A stretch of 26,471 bases of DNA from Lachnospiraceae bacterium UBA4292 (lineage in GTDB: Bacteria; Bacillota; Clostridia; Lachnospirales; Lachnospiraceae), in assembly GCA_002395865.1 (NCBI GenBank), contig DGVE01000098.1, positions 860 to 27,330 on the forward strand, in the 5' to 3' direction. The first letter of the stretch is position 1, and each line of letters starts with the position of its first letter. A program made the translations under genes and the position numbers. This document shows positions 16,233 to 23,414 of this stretch, in pieces. The notes beneath the pieces were generated by a model. It saw only the letters and a list, made by a program, of their open reading frames with translations. It searched no databases and was not told where the DNA came from.

Positions 16233-16320
16233 GCAAAGCGTGCGGGATTACTATTTCAGATAGCAATCATTTTTTCAAATCTGGAAAAGAAGATATGATA
16301 ATCAGAATAAAGGAGGAAAT

Positions 16321-16881
16321 ATGAGCAATCAATTTTCAGATTATGGACAATTGGAAAGCGGTTCTTTGAGCCGTGAGGAAGCATTAACAAAGGCGGGCAG
16401 GGATACTACGTTTTTAAACCTCTGTAGCTGGGCAGAGAGACTGGAGAACTGGGGAAAGGCTTTGTTTATTCTTGTATTAGTATACGGGATATATGCGGCA
16501 ATCACATCCGCAAAAGCTGTTGAAGAGGTCTCAAAGTACTCTTCCAAACAATCAGGTCAGGGCGTATTGTTGTTTTTTGTAACTGCATGTACATATGTAT
16601 TTTATGCATTACTGGAATATTTATTATTCCATACCTTCGCACTCCTTGTTTCCGCTCTGTCACGTATCGTGTACAATACAAAGGTTTCGGCGATCGCCGG
16701 AATAATGAGTGTGCAGTCATCTGCTCCGGCAAATGCAAATAAAGGTTCGGGAAGTACTACTAATAATAGCGGTGTAAAAAACAATTGGCCGAGTGAAGAA
16801 CCTCAACCGATCAAGTATTGCAGACGATGCAGAACCGCTATGGTGGACGGGGAATGCCCTAATTGTGGTAGCTGGAAATAG
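16321..16881 (+). CDS. membrane protein with C-terminal zinc ribbon
   Basis: A 186-residue protein with two to three transmembrane segments (about 46-64 and 82-116), a Gly/Ser/Asn linker (about 132-160) and a C-terminal zinc ribbon (C167, C170, C179, C182; YCRRCRTAMVDGECPNCGSW). It mirrors the first cassette gene, where the ribbons are N-terminal. AAGGAGG is well placed before the ATG. Function unknown; such ribbon-tailed small membrane proteins are common in Firmicutes. It closes the AT-rich cassette and is followed by a hairpin terminator. Confidence 0.82.
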   Translation: MSNQFSDYGQLESGSLSREEALTKAGRDTTFLNLCSWAERLENWGKALFILVLVYGIYAAITSAKAVEEVSKYSSKQSGQGVLLFFVTACTYVFYALLEYLLFHTFALLVSALSRIVYNTKVSAIAGIMSVQSSAPANANKGSGSTTNNSGVKNNWPSEEPQPIKYCRRCRTAMVDGECPNCGSWK

Positions 16882-16900
16882 AGAATAATAACCATTGATC

Positions 16901-16942
16901 ACAGAGCCTGCGCCGCGTATAACGCCGCAGGCTCTGTTGCTA
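16901..16942 (+). terminator. hairpin terminator of the zinc-ribbon cassette
   Basis: A perfect 12-bp stem (ACAGAGCCTGCG at 16901-16912, CGCAGGCTCTGT at 16926-16937) with a 13-base loop that can itself pair (GCG/CGC). The following sequence is only modestly T-rich. Confidence 0.75.
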
Positions 16943-16991
16943 TTATGAAGCTCCTTATTATTGCAAAAAGTTACAACTACCCGGCGAAAAG

Positions 16992-17042
16992 TTCGGAAGG
17001 AAGTCAACACATATTGACATCCTTCCGAATATTGCTTATAAT
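16992..17042 (+). promoter_or_regulatory. consensus promoter with a 16-bp palindromic operator
   Basis: TTGACA (17014-17019), 17 bases, TATAAT (17037-17042): a perfect sigma-A promoter. The -35 box starts the right arm of an inverted repeat: TTCGGAAGGAAGTCAA (16992-17007), a 6-base spacer, TTGACATCCTTCCGAA (17014-17029), one mismatched pair. A bound dimer would cover the -35, so repression is likely. The downstream gene carries its own N-terminal helix-turn-helix, making autoregulation a reasonable guess. Confidence 0.82.
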
Positions 17043-17070
17043 ACGGAAAAGCAGTGAAGGAGGTGGTCGC

Positions 17071-18951
17071 TTGAAGTCTTGTAAGGAAATGGCTGAGATA
17101 TGGGGGATATCTGAGCGAAGAGTGACGGAGTACTGTAAAAAAGGAATGATCCCCGGGGTGATGAAGGACGGCAGACAGTGGCAGATACCGGAGACAGCAA
17201 AACGGCCGGCAGATAATCGTATCGTAACAGGTAAGTATGTTAAGAAGGATGCAGAAAAAGGTAAGAGGCCGCTCCCTGTGGGGGTGTCGGATTATGTCCG
17301 GGCGCAGTCTGAATACTACTATGTGGACAAGACTCTGCTGATAAGGGATCTTCTTGACAGAAAGCCGGTGGTTTCTTTGTTTGCCAGACCGAGGCGTTTC
17401 GGAAAGACTCTTAATATGGATATGCTCCGTGTGTTCTTTGAGATATCTGATGATGATACGAGCTTATATTTTAAAGACAAAGCGATATGGAAATGTGGGG
17501 AAGAGTACAGAAAACATCAGGGGAAATATCCCGTGATATTTCTTACCTTTAAAGATGTCAAATATGACTCCTGGGAGATGACATTTGCCAAAATCGTAAG
17601 ACTTCTTCAGGAGGAGTTCGGACGTCATTCGGAACTGAAGAACAGCGATAAACTTGAAAAATACGAAAAAGAATATTTCGAACGTGTCCTGAATGGGCAG
17701 GCAGGCGAGGCGGAGCTTTCCGACTCTCTTCTTCGACTGTCAAAAATGCTTGCGGTCCATTACAAAAAAGCACCTGTCATCATCATAGATGAGTACGATA
17801 CTCCTATTCAGGAAGGGTATTCGAAAGAGTTCTACGATGATATCATCGGCTTCATGAGAAACTTCTTTTCCGGAGCATTTAAGGATAACAGTAATCTGTC
17901 GTATGGTTTTCTGACAGGAATACTCAGAATAGCGCAGGAGAGCATATTCAGCGGTCTGAACAATCTCAGTGTAAATACTGTCATGGATGAAGAGTATGAC
18001 AGTTTCTTCGGCTTTACGGAAGAGGAAGTCAGGGATATGCTTGGCTACTATGGGGTTTCGGATAAAGAGGGGGAATTAAAAAAGTGGTATGACGGATACC
18101 TGTTTGGCAGTAGAGAGATATATAACCCTTGGTCTGTTATCAATTACATTTCCAGAGGGTGTCTGCCTCAGGCTTATTGGGTAAATACCGGAAAGAATGA
18201 GATTCTTGAAGATGTTTTGAGGTCGGCGTCTGATGATGTTATTCAGAAACTGTATTCTCTGCTGCAGGGTGAAAGGGTCATAGCCGGTATAGATCAGAAT
18301 GTTGTATACAGATCGCTGGCGGATGAACCGGCAAATATCTACAGTCTGCTGCTGGTGGCCGGTTATCTGAAGCCTCTTAAGAAGGAACTTCGGGGGGATG
18401 GGACATGGCTGTGTGAAGTGGCCATACCGAATCGTGAGATAGCGGCCGTTTACAAGAATGAGATTCTGTCTCATCTTATGTGCATCGGCGCAGTGGGCAG
18501 GGCTACTGCCAATAAGATAGCTGAAAGCCTGTATGCTTTGGATCCTGCCGGACTTCAGGATGGCATCGGAGAGTATATGAAGAAAAGCATCAGTTTTTAT
18601 GATGCCGGGACGGAGGGCTTTTATCACGGGATGGTGCTCGGACTGGTAGCACTTATGGATGAAAGATACAGGATAAGGTCTAACAGGGAGTCCGGTGACG
18701 GGAGGTATGATATCAGCCTGTTTCCCAGAGAGGGTAAATATCCGGGGCTGATCATGGAACTGAAGTGGGACCGGGACCTTGATGACAGTGAACTTGAAGT
18801 ATTGGTCGCTGACGCACTTGAACAGATAAATGAAAAAGGCTACGATGTTGAAATGCAAGACGAGGGTGTCGAAAATATTATAAAACTCGGTATAGCTTTC
18901 TCGGGCAAAAAAGTTAAGATATGCACCGAAAGGCATGTTATGGCCCGGTAA
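17071..18951 (+). CDS. HTH / AAA-ATPase-like / PDDEXK_9 protein
   Basis: A 626-residue protein. The N-terminus (about 1-45) is a MerR/excisionase-like helix-turn-helix (CKEMAEIWGISERRVTEYCKKGMIPGVMKDGRQWQIPE). Next is the AAA-ATPase-like family typified by PLPVGVSDYVRAQSEYYYVDKTLLIRDLL, a degenerate Walker A (FARPRRFGKT, GKT near 111) and a Walker B (VIIIDEYDTPI near 236). The C-terminus holds a PD-(D/E)XK-type nuclease core (GRYDISLFPREGKYPGLIMELKW near 545-563, then ADALEQINEKGYD). The TTG at 17071 is preferred: AAGGAGGTG is five bases upstream and it lies after the promoter; the longer reading from 16945 would cross the terminator and promoter. These proteins occur in many copies in gut anaerobes; their role is not established, with suggested nucleic-acid or defence functions. 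Confidence 0.88.
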   Translation: MKSCKEMAEIWGISERRVTEYCKKGMIPGVMKDGRQWQIPETAKRPADNRIVTGKYVKKDAEKGKRPLPVGVSDYVRAQSEYYYVDKTLLIRDLLDRKPVVSLFARPRRFGKTLNMDMLRVFFEISDDDTSLYFKDKAIWKCGEEYRKHQGKYPVIFLTFKDVKYDSWEMTFAKIVRLLQEEFGRHSELKNSDKLEKYEKEYFERVLNGQAGEAELSDSLLRLSKMLAVHYKKAPVIIIDEYDTPIQEGYSKEFYDDIIGFMRNFFSGAFKDNSNLSYGFLTGILRIAQESIFSGLNNLSVNTVMDEEYDSFFGFTEEEVRDMLGYYGVSDKEGELKKWYDGYLFGSREIYNPWSVINYISRGCLPQAYWVNTGKNEILEDVLRSASDDVIQKLYSLLQGERVIAGIDQNVVYRSLADEPANIYSLLLVAGYLKPLKKELRGDGTWLCEVAIPNREIAAVYKNEILSHLMCIGAVGRATANKIAESLYALDPAGLQDGIGEYMKKSISFYDAGTEGFYHGMVLGLVALMDERYRIRSNRESGDGRYDISLFPREGKYPGLIMELKWDRDLDDSELEVLVADALEQINEKGYDVEMQDEGVENIIKLGIAFSGKKVKICTERHVMAR

Positions 18952-18987
18952 TTAAGGCTATAGTGCACCATATAACTCAAAACCTTC

Positions 18988-19053
18988 TTGCAATACCCGC
19001 CTCCCGATGGTATAGTTTACGTTGATGTAAATTACACCATCGGGAGGTCTTTT
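18988..19053 (+). promoter_or_regulatory. promoter overlapped by a palindrome that contains the ribosome binding site
   Basis: TTGCAA (18988-18993), 17 bases, TATAGT (19011-19016) is a plausible promoter. A near-perfect inverted repeat spans 19000-19047: outer arms CCTCCCGATGGT and ACCATCGGGAGG, inner arms continuing through TAGTTTAC / GTAAATTA, about 20 pairs with one mismatch and a GTTGAT loop. The right arm includes the Shine-Dalgarno GGGAGG and is followed by TCTTTT. In transcripts started upstream, the hairpin would hide the ribosome site or terminate. In transcripts from this promoter (start near 19023) the left arm is missing and the site is free. Confidence 0.75.
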
Positions 19054-21000
19054 ATGTCCAGATATCTGGCAAGGGTTTCGATAGAATATCATTTCGCGAA
19101 TGAGAAGATGGAGCTGCTGGGAAGCTTCTGGGCGCAGCTTTTGGATGAGATACCACAGGAGTATGAGGCGAAGGCGGGTATCAACAGGTTCACGTTCTAT
19201 ACGCTGTATCTGACGGCTGAGTGTGAGGATGACGCGAGAAAGGCCATCATGGAGGCGTGGGACAGGGCATTTCCTGACTGCCATGTGATCTCCTATGTGC
19301 TCCTGACGGAGTACGAGGAGGGCAGTGATACATCGAAGCTGATGCGCTCGATATATCAGGGGTATTTCGGAGTGGAGGAGTACCAGAAGCTGTGCACGCA
19401 GCTGAGGGGCTGCATAGAGATACTGGGCGAGAAGGATGCCCTGACTGTTATAAGAAAGACGAATTTTGTGTTCGCGGTCGATCACGGCTGCGGATTTACG
19501 ATGCTGCTGTCCTCCTTCGGCGACTTCTTAAGGAGGATGGGTGTCTACGGGACGGATCTGGCTGACGGAGAGCGAACGAGATACTATGATGTGGTCATCG
19601 GCAAGGAGAACAAGGAAGGCTGCATGGACAGCGACTCGTTCATAGAGCACCTGGCGGAGTTCAGGGAGGACTTAGAGTACAGCATACTGGGCGTGGATAT
19701 ATCCTACTATCTGGATAAGAACAGGCATGAGGAGCTGAGGACATTTATCAGAAGACTTGATTTCTATCAGGATGATTTCGTATTTGTGTTCAGGCTGCCA
19801 TTCCTTGAGAAGAATGCACTCGATGATGCTGTTGGGCTTCTGTCGGATCAGATGATGGTGAAGACCGTGGCGATACCGCCGTATTCCGACTGCGTGCTCA
19901 TGGAGAGCTTCTGGAATATGGTCACCGACAGAAATTTCACGGCTGATACCTCCATCATCGAGCTGATCTCCGACAAGATAAAGCAGGAGAAGGCGGACGG
20001 CCGCTTCTACGGCTTCAAGTCCATACACAAGATCGCAGGCGAGGTAATGTACTGCAAGGCAGTGCAGATGATGAAGGCGAAGGCAGCGGGCGAGGATGAA
20101 CCGGGCAGCGAGATAGAGACGGATGACCTGAAGGGCTATGTGGACAGGGATGCTCTGGAGGTGAAGGGTTACGAGGCTCTGTCTGAGATGATAGGAATGG
20201 AGACCATAACCGAGAGGATACGCGAGATCGTGGCTCAGGTCAAGTACTCCATGAACGACGAGAAGCTCGACAGGCCCTGCATACACATGAGATTTACGGG
20301 CGCGCCAGGTACGGGCAAGACCACGGTCGCGAGGATACTCGGCCGGATTCTTAAGGAGGAGGGGATACTCAGGAAGGGCTCATTCCTCGAGTACACCGGA
20401 AGGGATCTGTGCGCGGAGTATGTCGGCCAGACCGCTGTGAAGACCTCCTCAATATGCCGCGACGCGTACGGCTCGGTCCTCTTCATCGACGAGGCGTATT
20501 CGCTCTATGTGGGTGAGAACGATAAAAATGATTTCGGCCGCGAGGCTCTGGCTACGCTCGTGTCAGAGATGGAGAACCACCGCGACGACATGCTCGTGGT
20601 AATGGCGGGCTACACTGATGAGATGGCAGAGCTTATGAAGGGCAATCCGGGCTTAAGAAGCCGTATGCCCTATGTGCTCGACTTCCCGAACTATACCAGA
20701 GAGCAGCTGTTTAAGATATTCATGCTGATGGTGAGGAAGCATTTCGACTACACGCCGGATCTTGAGGAGACGGCGAAGAAATTCTTTGATGAGATATCTG
20801 ACGCGACCCTGTCGTCGAAAGAATTTGCAAATGCGAGATATGTCAGGAACCTCTATGAGAGGACCTGGTCTAAGGGGGCTTTGAGGAGCCAGCTTGCGGG
20901 AAGCAGGAAGATAACACTTAACCGTGAGGATTTCATAGCGGCAAGCTCCGAGAAGGAATTCTCCGAGAAGCTTGCGGCGAAGAAGAAGTTGGGCTTTTGA
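19054..21000 (+). CDS. CbxX/CfxQ-type AAA+ ATPase with a long unidentified N-terminal region
   Basis: A 648-residue protein. The C-terminal third is an AAA+ module of the CbxX/CfxQ (SpoVK-like) group: Walker A GAPGTGKTT near 416-424, Walker B VLFIDEAYSL near 474-483, then AGYTDEMAELMKGNPGLRSRMPYVLDFPNYT with the sensor and arginine-finger region. The first ~370 residues match no family I know. They contain a mixed alpha/beta pattern (SRYLARVSIEYHF; VFAVDHGCGFTMLLSSFGDFLRRMG) and may be the substrate or partner module. Members act as ATP-driven remodelling motors, for example on Rubisco in phototrophs, which is irrelevant here. The ATG at 19054 follows GGGAGG by six bases. Base composition returns to the GC-rich core type. 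The lipoprotein start is 26 bases downstream. Confidence 0.87.
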   Translation: MSRYLARVSIEYHFANEKMELLGSFWAQLLDEIPQEYEAKAGINRFTFYTLYLTAECEDDARKAIMEAWDRAFPDCHVISYVLLTEYEEGSDTSKLMRSIYQGYFGVEEYQKLCTQLRGCIEILGEKDALTVIRKTNFVFAVDHGCGFTMLLSSFGDFLRRMGVYGTDLADGERTRYYDVVIGKENKEGCMDSDSFIEHLAEFREDLEYSILGVDISYYLDKNRHEELRTFIRRLDFYQDDFVFVFRLPFLEKNALDDAVGLLSDQMMVKTVAIPPYSDCVLMESFWNMVTDRNFTADTSIIELISDKIKQEKADGRFYGFKSIHKIAGEVMYCKAVQMMKAKAAGEDEPGSEIETDDLKGYVDRDALEVKGYEALSEMIGMETITERIREIVAQVKYSMNDEKLDRPCIHMRFTGAPGTGKTTVARILGRILKEEGILRKGSFLEYTGRDLCAEYVGQTAVKTSSICRDAYGSVLFIDEAYSLYVGENDKNDFGREALATLVSEMENHRDDMLVVMAGYTDEMAELMKGNPGLRSRMPYVLDFPNYTREQLFKIFMLMVRKHFDYTPDLEETAKKFFDEISDATLSSKEFANARYVRNLYERTWSKGALRSQLAGSRKITLNREDFIAASSEKEFSEKLAAKKKLGF

Positions 21001-21026
21001 GCCTGAAAAGGAGCAAGGTACAGAAT

Positions 21027-23393
21027 ATGCGTAATACGTCCATTACAAGGAAAATGACAGCAGTCGTCCTTTCAGCCGTCATGGCGATATCCGCGGCGGG
21101 CTGCAGCGCTCAGCCTTCCACAGATACAGAGGAGACCGAAAAGAGCGAGACAAAGGAGACGAAGACGGCTCCCGAGAGCACTTCGGAGGCGGACACGACC
21201 GGTGCGGAGGATAAAGAGACTGAAGAACCCGACACACAGGAAGTGACGACAGAGGAGACTCAGGAAGAGACTACCGAGGCTTCTACCGAGCCCGTTCCCG
21301 AGACAGACCCTCCTTCTGAGGCGGGAGAGCTTATCGAGATGCTCTGTGAAGGTTTAGGTGATGAGGGCGAGTATGAGGCGGATATCAGTGCTTCGCTCGG
21401 TGAGATATTTACTGCCGGAATACATATAGAGGGGACGAAGTCCGGGGATGAGGGCACAGTCAGTCTATATAAGGACTACGGTAACTTTAACATCACCAGG
21501 ATCGCTTCTGTTATCTCAGGAGGCACGGTGTCGACGAAGCAGATCGAGCTCGGGCTTGAGAGCAGATACGAGGATATAATTACCGTTGCGGACGGAAATA
21601 TGTACATCAACATGGGTTCCGTGGGGAAGGCCTTCGGGACGGATGCCGTGGACGGATACTTTGCGGTTCCCGCATTCGAATTTGACGATACTTCGGGAAC
21701 GGAATATAAGTTGCTTTTTGCAAAGACTGTCGAGCAGCCGATCTACGCGCTTTTTGCAGACCTTGCGGTCAAAAATACAGATGGATCATATACCATCAGC
21801 TTTGAGGACGAGGAGAACGTTAAGCGTGAGGTTATAGCGCTTCTTCAGAAGCTGAGTAATAACAGCGGCGATCTGATAAAGCTGGCAGGCGCAGGCTATC
21901 ACATGACAGACTTAGAGAGCAACCTGAACCGCTATCTGAGCTTTTTTGAGGAGCAGGCGGGCGATGTGGCTGACATATTCCTCGGATCGCAGTATGATGT
22001 TGATCTTACAGAGATCAGGTCCGAGGTGTCCGGGTGGCTTCAGGAACTCGATACCATCATAGCGGGCCTTGATGCAAAGGGCAGTGCGGCTTCACTGAGT
22101 CAGACCTTTGACGGTATAGTGGAGGATATAAAGAGCGGAGCATTTCCATGGGATGAGCTGTATTCCAATATCACTGCATATGACCCGCAGATAATCATAA
22201 GCAAGAAGGCGAAAACGGTGGAGATGGCTCTCGGTATGAGCATCGCAGATAATGACACCCTGCCCGTCACGATGGAGGCTGTATACCGGTTTACTCCGTG
22301 TGAGACTTCGGTGAGTGCGCCTTCGGATACGGTGAAGCTCTCTGAGATCATTGCCGGCGCAACCGGTGATGAGGCGCTGATGAGTAAGCTTCTCAGACTC
22401 GTTGACATAATACAAAACGGCGGAAGCGACGCGGAGCTATTTGAGTGCATCGGCTCTGATTTTAAGTCCGTGGGACTGCCCATACTCATTATTGCGACCA
22501 CAGCGCAAAGTTATATGAAATACATCGTGAAGTCCAATGAGGCCTCCGATCAGTTTAAGTATAAGAAACTGGAAAATGCTTTGACCATGTCTGTTTATGA
22601 CCAGGGCGTGCTCGATAAGCTTACGGAGGATGAGTACCTCCTGACCTTTACCGTCACAGATGGAAATGGTGTGATCACCTTCACGAATGATGCGGATAAT
22701 GTCCTTCTTGCTTCCATCGAAGCCTTGCTTGACGGCGAAGATATGCACTTCAAGTCGAAGAAGTACAGAAACTGTGTGGGATATATGCTCATCAGACGCG
22801 GAAATGACGGTAAGTTCAAGGTAATGGTACAGCAGCTTTCCGAGCCCGGGACTGAGCCGGATTTCCCCGAGCCCGAGCCTAAGCCTGCCACACCCGAATA
22901 CGGGGCGGATGATTACCGCGCTGTGTGCGCGCTTCTGGGAAAGGATGCGTCGGAGGCCGATAAGTGGCTGGTAGACTATCTCGGAAGCGATGTGCAGTTC
23001 GAGGAGAGAGACGCGGGCGCTGCATGGTACTGGCGCGTAGAAACGGACTCCCCGGTGTCGCTTACTATTCCCGGATACACCTACGAATGGAGCCATCATC
23101 TCGAGATATCCTTTAACAGCAACGGCAAAGTAAGAAATGTCTTCTTTGGAAATCTGTACACCGATGATTCCGAATATGATTTTTATCTGGGTATTCTGAG
23201 AGAGAATCTCGGAAAGGAGACAGAAGTGCTGAGCGAGCCCGAAGACAGCGAGGTTGCGTTCACCGATTACTTATGGAGGGATTTCTGCGGCGATGCCGAG
23301 CTCGCCCTTTTTAAGGCCTACGGGGAGGGCTACGATGAAAAACATTGGGGATTGACGATAGAAGACGAAAGTCTGTTATTCCTGGAAAGATAA
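21027..23393 (+). CDS. large lipoprotein with acidic Thr/Glu-rich spacer
   Basis: A 788-residue protein. The signal peptide (MRNTSITRKMTAVVLSAVMAISAAGC) ends in a lipobox with lipidated C26. Residues about 30-100 are a Glu/Thr/Ser spacer, similar in style to the stalk of the ImmA-BspA protein. The main part (about 105-610) has alternating strand and helix segments, and a Pro/Glu linker (PEPEPKPATPEYG near 615-630) leads to a C-terminal domain of about 155 residues. No family is recognised; a beta-rich lipid- or ligand-binding fold is a guess only. The ATG at 21027 has AAGG eight bases upstream; the TTG at 20997 would give an unlikely leader before the signal peptide. It is tightly placed between the AAA+ gene and the HD-GYP/GGDEF gene, so an operon is likely. 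Confidence 0.8.
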   Translation: MRNTSITRKMTAVVLSAVMAISAAGCSAQPSTDTEETEKSETKETKTAPESTSEADTTGAEDKETEEPDTQEVTTEETQEETTEASTEPVPETDPPSEAGELIEMLCEGLGDEGEYEADISASLGEIFTAGIHIEGTKSGDEGTVSLYKDYGNFNITRIASVISGGTVSTKQIELGLESRYEDIITVADGNMYINMGSVGKAFGTDAVDGYFAVPAFEFDDTSGTEYKLLFAKTVEQPIYALFADLAVKNTDGSYTISFEDEENVKREVIALLQKLSNNSGDLIKLAGAGYHMTDLESNLNRYLSFFEEQAGDVADIFLGSQYDVDLTEIRSEVSGWLQELDTIIAGLDAKGSAASLSQTFDGIVEDIKSGAFPWDELYSNITAYDPQIIISKKAKTVEMALGMSIADNDTLPVTMEAVYRFTPCETSVSAPSDTVKLSEIIAGATGDEALMSKLLRLVDIIQNGGSDAELFECIGSDFKSVGLPILIIATTAQSYMKYIVKSNEASDQFKYKKLENALTMSVYDQGVLDKLTEDEYLLTFTVTDGNGVITFTNDADNVLLASIEALLDGEDMHFKSKKYRNCVGYMLIRRGNDGKFKVMVQQLSEPGTEPDFPEPEPKPATPEYGADDYRAVCALLGKDASEADKWLVDYLGSDVQFEERDAGAAWYWRVETDSPVSLTIPGYTYEWSHHLEISFNSNGKVRNVFFGNLYTDDSEYDFYLGILRENLGKETEVLSEPEDSEVAFTDYLWRDFCGDAELALFKAYGEGYDEKHWGLTIEDESLLFLER

Positions 23394-23414
23394 TAAAAGT
23401 GAGAGAGGTAACTC

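Noticed and set aside
8040..16300. Search for integrase, transposase, tRNA or attachment sites that would prove a mobile island
   Set aside because: The AT-rich composition is suggestive, but no recombinase, flanking direct repeat or tRNA was found, so no mobile element is called.
16945..17070. N-terminal extension of the HTH-AAA protein from an upstream ATG
   Set aside because: It would run through the promoter and palindrome, and the TTG at 17071 has an ideal ribosome site.
19000..19047. Palindrome considered as a riboswitch
   Set aside because: It is a single long stem without a conserved aptamer core; an operator or read-through-silencing hairpin explains it better.
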